From Streptomyces sp. NBC_01233 (lineage in GTDB: Bacteria > Actinomycetota > Actinomycetes > Streptomycetales > Streptomycetaceae), in assembly GCF_035989305.1 (NCBI RefSeq), contig NZ_CP108514.1, forward strand, positions 3,100,501-3,164,500: DNA of 64,000 nt, in the 5' to 3' direction. The notes below the pieces were generated by a model. It had not been told where the DNA came from. It worked only from the letters and a program-made list of their open reading frames with translations, and did not search any database. A program made the translations under genes and the position numbers. Shown one piece after another: positions 7,218-16,101 of the stretch; within the stretch, counting starts at the first letter, position 1; every line of letters begins with the position of its first letter.

Positions 7218-9086
7218 GTGAGGTTCACCGCGGGCGTGTTCGGCCACGGGCCGGACGGGTTACTCGAAGCCGGATCCTGGCGACCGCAGGACGGTGAAGA
7301 GGTTGCCGTTGAGGGTCCGTTGCGCATGTGGACGGTCGGGCACGCGGGTCTCGACATCCGTACGGGTCCTGCGCTTGGCGGGAGCGCCGAGGTTGTCTGC
7401 GTCGGGTCGTGCCTGGCCGCGTCGAAGGAGCTGTCGGAGGCCAGAGACGCCGCTGAGCGTGGCCAGTGGGAGCACACGGCCCGCTTGGCCGGGAGCTTCG
7501 TCGCGCTGGTGCGCCACGGGACGACGGTGTGGGTGTTCGGTGATCGGGCAGGGGTCCATCCTGTGTACTGGGTGGCGGACGGTGAGCTGGTGTGGTGGTC
7601 TACCTCGGCCACGGCTCTGGCTGCGCTGCACGGCCGGACGCCGGACTGCGGTCGGCTCCTCGCCGCCTTGACCGTGCGAGGCGTCGATCACCTCGGAAGC
7701 GGCAGCCTGTTCTCCGGCGTCCACCGCGTCCCGCCGGGCTCTGCCCTGGTTCTGTCGCCTGGCCGGCCGCCTCGTACGGTCCCTGTTCCCGGCCGCCGGG
7801 AGGCGCTGGCGCTCGCTGATGCCGCTCCGATGCTGCGGGAGGCGCTGACGACGGCTGTTACCCGCCGGGCTGCGAGCGCGGCGAGCCTTTCGTCCGACCT
7901 GTCGGGGGGTCTCGACAGCAGTACCCTTGCGGCGCTCGCTGCGGCTCGCGGTTCGCTGCTGGGCATCACTTACACCGATCGGCACATGGCCGAGTCCGAT
8001 GACCCGGTCTATGCCGCCCGGGTCGCGGCCGAGCTGCCTCATCTGACGCATCGCGTTGTTCACGGGGCGACGCAGCAGGTACGCCACTTCGACCAGCTCA
8101 ACGACCTGGAAGCCCTGCCGATCACGGACAGCCCTTCTCTGTCCTTGGGCTTGCTCAGCTTGAAGGCTGCCCAGCTGGCCCCTGCCGTTGCCGCCGGTTC
8201 TCGGCTGCACCTCACCGGCCGGGGCGGTGACGATGTCCTGGACGCCGTGGCGCCGATGCTCATCGACCAGTACCTCGCGGGGCATCGCGGCGCGGCTGCG
8301 GGCCGGGCCTGGGCATTCGCTCGGTCGCGTCGCACCTCCCCTCACCGGGTCCTGGCTCGCGCCGCGCGCACCTGCGCCGAGCCGTACCCGAGGGCTCTGG
8401 CGGGACTCGCTGCCCTGCTGGGCGGAACGTCCACGCTGGCTCCTCCCCGTCACCGGCCCCCATCCGACCTGTTGACGTGGTGCTTTCCCCTCGCCTCCGC
8501 CGCCTGGCTCACCCCGGCCGGCCGGATGGCGACGGCTGCCGTCGTCGCCGAGCAGGCGGCCGTCGCCGCGAGCAGCGAGCGGCCCGGGCGGCTCCACGAG
8601 CGAATCTCCCTGGAACGCATGGGCGAGGAGCACGCCACATACGACCAGATCAGCCGCCAGCTGTGGACGCTGCCCATCCACGCACCGTTCATGGACAACG
8701 CCGTGGTGGATGTCTGCCACGCGGTCCCCGGCTGGCAACGCTCCGTGCCGGGTGACTACAAGCCCCTGGCCCGCGCCGCGTTCACCGGACTGGTCCCCGC
8801 CGTCCTGTTGCAGCGGCGAACCAAGACTCACCACGTTGGAGGCGTACATGACGGCCTGCGGGACAACCTGCCCATGCTCCAGCGGATCATCGCGGGCTCC
8901 CGGCTCGCCGAGGCCGGCCTGATCGACTCGGGTCAGGCTGTGGCCGAACTTCAGAGCGGCGCGCGAGGTGAACCGGCGTTCCTGTATGCCGTGCACCTCC
9001 TGGTGGTGATCGAGCTCTGGCTGAGCACGCTCCGCCTCGGCCGCGAGCAGTGGTGGGAGTTGGCTCCGGTGAAGGAGGCGGCGTGA
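7218..9086 (+). CDS. Lasso macrolactam synthetase (asparagine synthetase-like)
   Basis: It uses ATP to adenylate the side-chain carboxyl of Asp9 of the core and closes the ring on Gly1. The protein is 622 aa. The N-terminal half resembles the glutamine-hydrolase-like beta sandwich but lacks a catalytic Cys2, as usual in lasso cyclases. The synthetase half carries the PP-loop SGGLDS at residues 229-234 and LHLTGRGGDDVLD, which matches the second ATP/Mg site. GTG 7218 has AAAGGAG 8 nt upstream. The stop overlaps the next start in GTGA, indicating translational coupling to the leader peptidase. Confidence 0.93.
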   Translation: MRFTAGVFGHGPDGLLEAGSWRPQDGEEVAVEGPLRMWTVGHAGLDIRTGPALGGSAEVVCVGSCLAASKELSEARDAAERGQWEHTARLAGSFVALVRHGTTVWVFGDRAGVHPVYWVADGELVWWSTSATALAALHGRTPDCGRLLAALTVRGVDHLGSGSLFSGVHRVPPGSALVLSPGRPPRTVPVPGRREALALADAAPMLREALTTAVTRRAASAASLSSDLSGGLDSSTLAALAAARGSLLGITYTDRHMAESDDPVYAARVAAELPHLTHRVVHGATQQVRHFDQLNDLEALPITDSPSLSLGLLSLKAAQLAPAVAAGSRLHLTGRGGDDVLDAVAPMLIDQYLAGHRGAAAGRAWAFARSRRTSPHRVLARAARTCAEPYPRALAGLAALLGGTSTLAPPRHRPPSDLLTWCFPLASAAWLTPAGRMATAAVVAEQAAVAASSERPGRLHERISLERMGEEHATYDQISRQLWTLPIHAPFMDNAVVDVCHAVPGWQRSVPGDYKPLARAAFTGLVPAVLLQRRTKTHHVGGVHDGLRDNLPMLQRIIAGSRLAEAGLIDSGQAVAELQSGARGEPAFLYAVHLLVVIELWLSTLRLGREQWWELAPVKEAA

Positions 9087-9796
9087 GCACGCTCGTACAC
9101 GCAGCAGTCACCGCTGACGGTGTGGCGCTGATGGATGTCCGCCGTGGTCGGGGCCGCTGGCACTTCCTCGATCCCGTCAGCGCCGAGCTGTGGTCGAAGG
9201 TGGCCGCCGGCCAGGCCACCGATGAGGCGATCGAAGACCTCGTCCACGCCTGGCAGCTCCGAGGAGTGGATCCGGACCAGGTTCGCGCTGACCTGAACCG
9301 CGTGGCCGCCGAGTTGCACGAGGCCGAGCTGCTTGTTGCCGCCTGTCGCCCTGGTCCCCGGTCTGATCCCCCCATCGTCCGGTTCGCCGGGACCGTCGGC
9401 GGAACGCTGCGGGACCAGATCGCAGCTCAAGGCGGGCTCGCGCTCGCTCTTGTTCTGCTGCGCTGCCTGCCGATCCGCTTCACGATCGCCGCTGCCATGA
9501 CTGCTACCCGGTTGCCGGGGCGTCACGCCACCATCGCCGACGCCGAACGGCTCCACTCCGCCGTACAGCGAGCCACCCGGGCGTGGCCGGGCCGGGCAGC
9601 GTGCTTGGAGGAGTCGCTGGCCGTGTACCTCGCCGCCGCGCTCTCCGGTCGACGGGTGCGCTGGGTGCTCGGTGCGTCGTTCATGCCCCGCAACGCCCAT
9701 GCCTGGGTCGAGGCGGAGGGCACCGTCATCGGTCAGGACGCGGCGGATCGCGTCTGGCCGTATGCCGCCGCCCTTCAGGTGGAACATCCGAACTGA
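9083..9796 (+). CDS. Fused RRE - lasso leader peptidase (B protein)
   Basis: A 237-residue protein joining two functions. Residues 1-85 are PqqD/RRE-like (VALMDVRRGRGRWHFLDP, then helices with EAIEDLVHAW) and would bind the leader. Residues about 105-237 are the transglutaminase-fold protease, with catalytic Cys174 (RAACLEESLA), His206 (NAHAWVE) and probable Asp219, and would cut after Leu27 of the precursor. In most actinobacterial lasso clusters these are two genes, B1 and B2; the fused form is the usual one in proteobacteria. GTG 9083 overlaps the cyclase stop. Confidence 0.9.
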   Translation: MSTLVHAAVTADGVALMDVRRGRGRWHFLDPVSAELWSKVAAGQATDEAIEDLVHAWQLRGVDPDQVRADLNRVAAELHEAELLVAACRPGPRSDPPIVRFAGTVGGTLRDQIAAQGGLALALVLLRCLPIRFTIAAAMTATRLPGRHATIADAERLHSAVQRATRAWPGRAACLEESLAVYLAAALSGRRVRWVLGASFMPRNAHAWVEAEGTVIGQDAADRVWPYAAALQVEHPN

Positions 9797-9852
9797 AATT
9801 CGCCACCCTTCGCCAGGAGAACCACCCGTAAGGGTGACCGGTTGAGCCGTTC

Positions 9853-11781
9853 GTGACCGATGCAACCACGGCCGGCGCGACCGGCCCACGCACCTCCGCC
9901 CGCCCCGGCAAGCCGGGGGCGGGCGATGTCCTGCCCCAGTACAAGGTGAGCGCCGAGCGGCACGACGCCGCCCTCGACGCCTCGTTCCCGGTGATCTTGC
10001 GGCAACTTCCCCAGCTCGCCGCCACCGCCATGCGCCTCGCGTGGGCCGCTGACCGGCGCGCGGTGCTGTGGCTCGGCGTGCTCCAGCTCGTCGGCGGTGC
10101 TCTGACCGCCCTTGCCCTCTACGGCACACGTGGAGCCCTCGCCCCGATGTTCGCCGCCGGCCCCGTCCCGGAACGGCTCCAGCAGGCCATGCCCTCGCTG
10201 ATCCTGATCACCACCGCCGCTGCGGCCCGGTCCCTGACCTCCGCCGCCGCAATCACCGTGAACGCACGCATCGGACCGCGTGTCGACGGCCGCGCCGAGC
10301 TGGCCTACCTGGATGCCGCTACCCGGGTTCCCCTCGCCTCGTACGACGATCCCGACTGGTGCGATCACTCCGAAGCGGCGAACCGAGCCTCGAAGGACCT
10401 GCACCTGATGACCGAGGCACTGGCCATGGTCACCGCCTCCCTGATCGGGATCGCAGCCGCTGCCGGAATCCTCGCCGCGCTCCACCCCATGCTGCTGCCG
10501 CTGCTCATCCTCGCCGTCATCCCCCGCGGTGTGGCCGCCGTCTACGCAGCTCGCGCCGCGCACCACGCCGAGCGCCACACCCTGGCCGACCGGCGCCTGA
10601 GGCACACGCTCATGTACCACACCGCCGGTCGAGCCACCGCGCTCGACGTCCGGGTGAACACCATGCGCTCCTGGCTGCTGGACCAGTTCTCCGACGTCAC
10701 CGGACGCCTCGAACGGCACGCCGCGCGCGTCGGGCGCAGCACCGCCCGCTTCCAGCTCACCGGCGACGCCATCGCCGGCGCCTCCATGGTCGTCGTGTAC
10801 GCGTCCCTACTGTGGCTCGTGACCTCCGGACGCATCCCCCTCTCTTCCGCCGGCGCCGCTCTCATCGCCACCCAGACCAGCCGCATCCTGCTCACCGGCC
10901 TGGTCAACGGGATCAACACCAGCTACAAGGTCGGCCTGTACCTCGCCGACTGGAGCACCTTCATCACGGACGCCACCGCCCGAACTCGGTCCTCCGCTAT
11001 CTCCACGCCCGTACCGGACCGGCCGAAGGTGGTGCGTGCCAACCACGTCTCCTTCTCCTACCCCGGCAGCAGCCGCCCCGTCCTGACCGACGTGTCCGTA
11101 GCGGTCCATCGCGGCGAGGTCCTGGCGATCGTCGGCGCCAACGGGGCCGGGAAGTCCACTCTGGCCAAGCTCTTGGCGGGCCTCTACACCCCGACTTCAG
11201 GCACCGTGACCTGGGACGACACCGACCTTGCCCAGACCGACCCCGAGCAAGTCCACGCCCGGCTCGCGATGCTGCCCCAAGACATCGCCCGATGGCAGAC
11301 CACTGCCCGCCACAACATCACCCTCGGCCAGGGGGGGGCGGACGATGCAGCCGTGCTCGCAGCTGCCCGTGCTGCTGGCGCCGACGAGGTCCTTGCGGAG
11401 TTGCCCGACGGCCTCGACACCGATCTGTCGCCCTCCCAGTGGGGCGGACGGGACCTGTCCGGCGGCCAATGGCAGCGCCTCGCCGCCGCTCGCGCGTTCC
11501 ATCGCGACCGCCCCGTCCTCCTGTGCGACGAGCCGACCTCCGCCCTCGACCCGCACGCGGAGGAAGCGATGTACGAGCGGATCCGATCCCTCGCGCAGGG
11601 CCGCACCGTCATCCTCATCACGCACCGCCTCGGCTCCACCCGCACCGCCGACCGCATCCTCGTCCTCGGCAGCGGCCGGGTTCTCGAGGAAGGCAACCAC
11701 GAACAGCTACTCGCCACAGACGGCGCGTACGCGGCAATGTGGCGCAAGCAGGCCGCCACCTACAGCGGCGCGACCGCCTGA
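9853..11781 (+). CDS. Lasso peptide ABC exporter
   Basis: A 642-residue half-transporter with membrane and ATPase domains on one chain. About five to six hydrophobic helices lie between residues 65 and 355 (LWLGVLQLVGGALTALAL, VTASLIGIAAAAGILAAL and others). The ATPase has Walker A GANGAGKST (428-436), signature LSGGQWQR (about 534), Walker B VLLCDEPTSALDP (about 553) and the H-loop ITHR. It most likely dimerises, exports the mature peptide and gives self-protection, as D proteins of lasso clusters do. Start GTG 9853; the 56-nt gap after the B gene has no terminator. Confidence 0.9.
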   Translation: MTDATTAGATGPRTSARPGKPGAGDVLPQYKVSAERHDAALDASFPVILRQLPQLAATAMRLAWAADRRAVLWLGVLQLVGGALTALALYGTRGALAPMFAAGPVPERLQQAMPSLILITTAAAARSLTSAAAITVNARIGPRVDGRAELAYLDAATRVPLASYDDPDWCDHSEAANRASKDLHLMTEALAMVTASLIGIAAAAGILAALHPMLLPLLILAVIPRGVAAVYAARAAHHAERHTLADRRLRHTLMYHTAGRATALDVRVNTMRSWLLDQFSDVTGRLERHAARVGRSTARFQLTGDAIAGASMVVVYASLLWLVTSGRIPLSSAGAALIATQTSRILLTGLVNGINTSYKVGLYLADWSTFITDATARTRSSAISTPVPDRPKVVRANHVSFSYPGSSRPVLTDVSVAVHRGEVLAIVGANGAGKSTLAKLLAGLYTPTSGTVTWDDTDLAQTDPEQVHARLAMLPQDIARWQTTARHNITLGQGGADDAAVLAAARAAGADEVLAELPDGLDTDLSPSQWGGRDLSGGQWQRLAAARAFHRDRPVLLCDEPTSALDPHAEEAMYERIRSLAQGRTVILITHRLGSTRTADRILVLGSGRVLEEGNHEQLLATDGAYAAMWRKQAATYSGATA

Positions 11782-11864
11782 CCTCAGCCTGCTTCCGCGG
11801 GCACGTAGCCGTCATGGCGCCCAAACGGTGGTGACGTTCCCGGGGCTTGATCGTTTTCCAGCGT

Positions 11865-12122
11865 ATGAAGCCCCTGCCGCGCATCCTCGCTGTCGCCCTG
11901 TTGGCCGCAGTCCCCCTCACTGTCGCCGTTCCTGCCTTCGCCGACGGCCCCAGTGGGCTTGGCGACATCACCGCCGACAAGGTGCCCGAAGCAGCCATCG
12001 CTGGGGCCGCTGGGCAGGCCAAGCCCAATGTCCCGTTCGGGGCCGCCAAATTCGCCCAGGATCGTGCATTGGAGGCCTTCGCCAAGGTGCAGGGCAAGAA
12101 GGAAGCGGTAGTCAACTCATAG
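11865..12122 (+). CDS. Small secreted protein, 85 aa
   Basis: From ATG 11865: MKPLPRILAVALLAAVPLTV is a typical Sec signal with a likely cleavage after PAFA (about residue 26). The mature part of about 58 residues is Ala/Gly-rich with helix-forming LEAFAKVQGKKEAV at the end and no Cys. It follows the lasso exporter on the same strand by 83 nt and is the last gene before a strong terminator, so it may belong to the same transcript. No family is recognised; a role in the lasso system is conjecture from position. Confidence 0.65.
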   Translation: MKPLPRILAVALLAAVPLTVAVPAFADGPSGLGDITADKVPEAAIAGAAGQAKPNVPFGAAKFAQDRALEAFAKVQGKKEAVVNS

Positions 12123-12177
12123 CGCGGCTGTCGGCCCGTCTACGTCCGCCGCCTGAGAGAACCCCCTGACGAGCCCT

Positions 12178-12213
12178 AGCGCGGGCCGCCACCACCCGGT
12201 GGCGGCCCGCGCT
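12178..12213. terminator. Strong bidirectional hairpin
   Basis: Perfect 16-bp stem (12178-12193 with 12198-12213) and a 4-nt loop ACCC. It ends the plus-strand cargo transcript and lies just past the portal stop on the minus strand, so it probably insulates cargo from phage late genes. The first 28 codons of a frame coupled by GTGA to the portal stop (12299 leftward) run up to it and could be the stump of the next phage gene. Confidence 0.8.
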
Positions 12214-12295
12214 GTCGTGTCTCCGGGACCCCAAAGCCCCGTGCCCACAGCGGGCTCGGACCTGGCCCGCGCGCCCCGCATCTCTGCCTCGCGCG

Positions 12296-13940
12296 TCACT
12301 GCGCCTCGGGCAGGGGAACGCGCAGCGTGTCCGGATCGGCTTCAGGCAGCCCGAGGTAGGCGCGCACCGCCGCGTTATCGGCGGTCGCGTCAGCGAGACG
12401 CGCGGCCGCGTCGAACGCCCGCGCTTGGATGAGCTCGATCTCGTGCTGCGCGTCGTCGATCGGGTACCCGGCGTCTTGCAGCATCCGGACGCCGGTTTCC
12501 ATGGACAGCACTCCGGCACCCACGCCCTTCACCACTTCGTCGAGAACAGCTGCTCGGTCGGTGGGGGTGTGAGGCCCCCAGGCGAGCTGGGCTGGCACAG
12601 ATTCGCCCGCCGGCCAGCCGGATGCCTGGCCTGCCTGGTGGAGCCTCTGGACCATGCGCAGCAGGATCACGTACTTGTGGGCCCTGGCCAGCCGCATCGC
12701 GGCAACGAGCGAGTCGAGTGGGCCGAGGGCGAGTTGGAGGGCGTAGCCAGAGGGCAGGGCCGTCGGGTCCAGCGTGCCCAGTCCGGCCGAGGTGAGCCGG
12801 CTGTTCGCGGCGATGCGGTCCAGGACGTGATCGACGCGGGACCGGAGTTCGGCGAGCTGCGCGGAGGTGTCGAGGACGTCCATGCGGCCACCATCGTTGA
12901 GCTGCCAGACGGTACCCGCGCGGACCTTCACCGGGAGGGGCTGACCGGTGTTGCGATCGATGGGGAGCCGGGCGCCAGCGAGCCCGATGATCGGGGAGCC
13001 GGTCGTGGCGCTGGCTGCCGACGAGTCCGTGTCAGTGGCGGACAGCTCATCGAGGGCCTGAAGGACGGTCGCCAAGGTGGGCTTGCCCCAGTGGTCGCCG
13101 GAGTGGGGGATGCTGTTGGTGATGTGGATCAGAGGGATGAAGTCGACCTGGAGGTCGAGCCGGTCGAGGACTTCGCCGTCGGAGCGGGCTCGGAAGGTCG
13201 CCTTGTGGAGGGGCAGGTCGTACAGCAGGTCGGAGTGCTTGAGGTCATCGAGGTCCCATTCGGCGTCGGTGAGGTAGCACGTGTATGCGGAGGGCCGTCC
13301 TACCGCCCACGGGTAGGTGCGGGTGATGACCCCGGTCTTGGCGTCCTGGGCATCGCCTGGCACGAGCAGGGCGATGCCGTCGTCTCCGGCAACCGGCTCC
13401 CGGACGTGAGCTCCGTCCTTGGTCATGGCGGGGCGGCTGGCCGGCGCGATCGGTGCGAGCTCGTAGGTGATGCGGCGCAGCCTGGCCTTGGTGCCGCGGC
13501 GTACGTCCTCGGGGATCTCCCAGGCGAGGTGCACGCGCGTTGGGAACTCGCCTGAGTCCTGCTCGTCGTCCGGCCACTCGGCGAAGTAGAGGCCCGGGTC
13601 CCAGGTTCGGAGCAGGACGCGGCCCTTGGCTGGGTCCCAGGCCAGGGAGTAGACGGAGTCGCCAAGGAGCAGTGCGGTCCGCTCGGCCTGCTGGAGGCGC
13701 AGCGGCAGAAGCTCCTTCTCCGCCCAGTCCCGGAGGCGCTCTTGCACGGCGGCGGTCTCGGCATGCCCTTCGGGCTGCTCGCCGGCGGCCTGCTCCGCAC
13801 CGGGCACGATGATCGTCTGCTCCGATCCGAGCAGGTAGCCCAGGGCGGTATCGATCAGCTTGCTCGCGTCACCCAGCTCCCGCCGCTCCCCGCCCGCGAC
13901 GTCGTCACCGGTGATCGCGGCAACCTGGCCGGCCTGGTTG
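12296..13940 (-). pseudogene. Phage portal protein, C-terminal 548 codons (gene split by IS)
   Basis: This is the larger part of the dodecameric portal through which DNA enters the capsid. From the IS junction it reads NQAGQVAAITGDD, then RRELGDASKLIDTALGYLLG, a Trp-rich wing (SLAWDPAKGRVLLRTWDPGL) and a helical C-terminal half with MRLARAHKYVILLRMVQRLH. Joining position 13940 to 17054 across the insertion restores AYDSNQAGQ in frame and a total of 604 residues. Only one copy of the 3-bp duplication is counted. The fragment still has internal starts, but a working portal is unlikely. Confidence 0.85.
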
Positions 13941-14035
13941 GAGTGAGCTTCCCCCGAGATGCGGGGATGGGTGACAGAGGGTCAGATGGGTCTCATGAGA
14001 GGAGCCCAGACGATGCCTGCGCCGAGGAAGTATCC

Positions 14036-15810
14036 CAAGACCACGGAGTTATGGCTTGTCCGGCGCTGTCAACAGGGGCGGGGACAGGGGCTTGTGGAGG
14101 TTGGGGTGGTCCACTCGGGGTCGAGGGTGTAGAGGCCCCGGCCGGTGCGGCGGAGGATTCCTTCGCGGACCCAGCGTCCCAGTTCTGCGCGTAGTCCTTG
14201 GGGATCCTCCAGTCCGATACCGCGGGCGATTTCACATGCGCGCCAGGTGCGGTGGGGATCGGTTCGCAGGAGTTGCAGTGTGCGGTCGCGGCGTCCGTCG
14301 GGGCCTGGGCCAGCGGAGGGGTTCACGGTGACACTGATGCTGGTGATCCTGGATGCGCCCAGGACTTGTGCCTGGTGGGGCGGGGCGGCGTAGCGGGAGA
14401 TCGGGCATTTGACGCGGCGTGGGTTGACGCGGGCCCGGCGGGGTGGGAGCAGATCGTGCAGCAGGGCCGGTGTGATTCGTCCCGGTCCGGTGTCGGGCAG
14501 TACGTCGGCTGCGGCGATGAGCTGGTCTTTTGCGGTCTCCAGGGCGACGGTGAAGGAGGCGCGGTCCGGGTCGGTGCCGGGGAGGGTCTCGACGGCCTCG
14601 GCCATCGCGCGGCGCAGTGCCTGGTAGACGGTCAGGTGAGCCCAGAGTTCTTGTTGGATCCCGGTCGCGTCCTGGGATCGCAGCACCAGGCCGTGCTGCA
14701 GGGTGTGCCGAAGCGAGTAGAACGCGGACTCGATCTCCCATCGCTCGTGGTAGAGCTCCACCAGCTCTGCGGCGGGGTAGCGACGGTGATCGGTCAGCGT
14801 GGTGGCCAGTCGGTAGTGGCCTTCCAGCCTCAGCCCTTTGGCGGTCGTCACCGCGATGTGCGCATCGATGATCCTCAGCCGGGTCCCGTTGATCCTGGTC
14901 AGGAATGACCCGTCCGGCAGTAGTGCCCAGCGTGCGGGTGTCCGGGTTCCCTTGAGGCGTACCAGCAGCTGGGCGCCGGTGGCCGCGGCCTTCGCGAGGA
15001 AGTCGTCGGAGTCGAAGCCCCGGTCGTTGAGCAGCAGCATCCTGTTGTCCAGCAGTGGTAGCAGCTGCTCGGCGTAGCCGGTCTCCTTCTCGGGCGTCGG
15101 TCCGAAGACCGCACCGAGCAGGGCCCGGGTTCCGGTCTCGCACAGCACCATGATCTTCAGCATCGGATATCCGTCCGTGCCGTAACGATGCTTGTGTTTG
15201 CCCAGCCAGGCGCAGACTCGCGGCCGGTCAGGGGCCTTGGTGGAGCTGCAGCCGTCGAAGGCGACTGTGCGCCAGCACCTGTATCGCACCCCTGGTGTGA
15301 TCGGCTGTGCCACGGGACCGGCCAGTGTCTCGAAGAGCAGCCGCAGCGGCGCGGCGCCCAGCCGCCGGCGCACCTCTCGCAGCGCCTTCTCCGACGGACG
15401 CGGTGGAAGGAGCCCGCGCAGGCCGCAGGTGAGTTTGTCCCACACCCGCATGTAGCCCAGCTGCGGGAAGAGAACCAGTGCCAGCACGAAGTAGACACCC
15501 ACCCTCGACGGCAGCAGCCTCAGCCTCCGCTGGGTTCCGCCAGTACGTTCCAGCACGTCATCGACCAGTTCAAAGGGCAGGTGCCGGGTCAGCTCGCCCA
15601 GATGCCCCGGAGCGAAGACCCCGTCGGCGACGGTGATGGACGACGTGAGCGTGACGGTGGAACACTGAACGGGCAACGGGGCTCCTTCAGGCGGGAAGAC
15701 CTTGGTCGGCTTCCTCGCTCTACCAGGAGTCCCGTTGCCCTGACCGGCACTTCTCCCAAATACCTCGCCCCTGTTGACAGCGGCCGACAAGCCATAACTC
15801 CGTGGTCTTG
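14036..15810 (-). mobile_element. IS4-family element nested in the IS3 orfA
   Basis: 1775 bp with inverted ends starting CAAGACCACGG and continuing with few mismatches for about 40 bp (cf. CTGTCAACAGGGGC on both sides). The 9-bp target duplication GAAGTATCC is at 14027-14035 and 15811-15819. Its single transposase gene is intact, so this element may be mobile. Confidence 0.92.
14069..15676 (-). CDS. IS4-family transposase
   Basis: 535 residues from TTG 15676, which has GAAGGAG 5 nt upstream; no better in-frame ATG or GTG is at hand. The N-terminal domain (LTRHLPFELVDDVLERTG) is that of IS4-type transposases. DDE residues lie in VAFDGCSS, LLNDRGFDSDDF and the YREK-like ELYHERWEIESAFYSLRHTL. 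A C-terminal winged-helix-like extension ends in LYTLDPEWTTP. The longer open frame reaching 16294 is a chimera with IS3 sequence and is not used. No frameshift is seen. Confidence 0.9.
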   Translation of the reverse strand: MPVQCSTVTLTSSITVADGVFAPGHLGELTRHLPFELVDDVLERTGGTQRRLRLLPSRVGVYFVLALVLFPQLGYMRVWDKLTCGLRGLLPPRPSEKALREVRRRLGAAPLRLLFETLAGPVAQPITPGVRYRCWRTVAFDGCSSTKAPDRPRVCAWLGKHKHRYGTDGYPMLKIMVLCETGTRALLGAVFGPTPEKETGYAEQLLPLLDNRMLLLNDRGFDSDDFLAKAAATGAQLLVRLKGTRTPARWALLPDGSFLTRINGTRLRIIDAHIAVTTAKGLRLEGHYRLATTLTDHRRYPAAELVELYHERWEIESAFYSLRHTLQHGLVLRSQDATGIQQELWAHLTVYQALRRAMAEAVETLPGTDPDRASFTVALETAKDQLIAAADVLPDTGPGRITPALLHDLLPPRRARVNPRRVKCPISRYAAPPHQAQVLGASRITSISVTVNPSAGPGPDGRRDRTLQLLRTDPHRTWRACEIARGIGLEDPQGLRAELGRWVREGILRRTGRGLYTLDPEWTTPTSTSPCPRPC

Positions 15811-16065
15811 GAAGTATCCGCTGGAGTTGCGTGAGCGTGCGGTACGGATGTACCGGACCGCCGAGCCGAAGCCCGTGATCCGCCGCATGGCCGAGGAACT
15901 CGGCGTGCACCACGAGGCTCTGCGCAACTGGATCCGGCAGGCAGAGGCCGACGCCGGCGAACGCGACGACGTGCTCACCACTGGCGAGCGGGAGGAGCTT
16001 GCCGCCCTGCGGAAGGAGAATGCACAGCTCAAGCGTGCGAATGAGGTCCTGCGGACGGCCTCGGC

Positions 16066-16072
16066 TTTTTTC
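16066..16072 (+). promoter_or_regulatory. -1 frameshift slippery heptamer
   Basis: T-TTT-TTC in the orfA frame fits X-XXY-YYZ. The -1 frame from here to the orfB GTG at 16102 has no stop, so slippage makes the OrfAB transposase fusion expected of IS3 elements. Confidence 0.75.
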
Positions 16073-16101
16073 GCGGCCCAGCTCGACCCGACCCGGCCCA
16101 G

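Noticed and set aside
7260..8996. Long minus-strand frame opposite the lasso cyclase
   Set aside because: Low-complexity Arg/Gly/Ala product lacking motifs; a shadow of third-position GC in the true gene. The same holds for long antisense frames opposite the ABC pair, nirB, nasA, dnaG and dgt.
13944..13971. CRISPR repeat-like palindrome (CCCCCGAGATGCGGGGATGG), with a similar one at 17030-17053
   Set aside because: They resemble type I-E repeats of Streptomyces, but each occurs once, at the two ends of the IS3 element, with no spacers. They are part of the IS termini.
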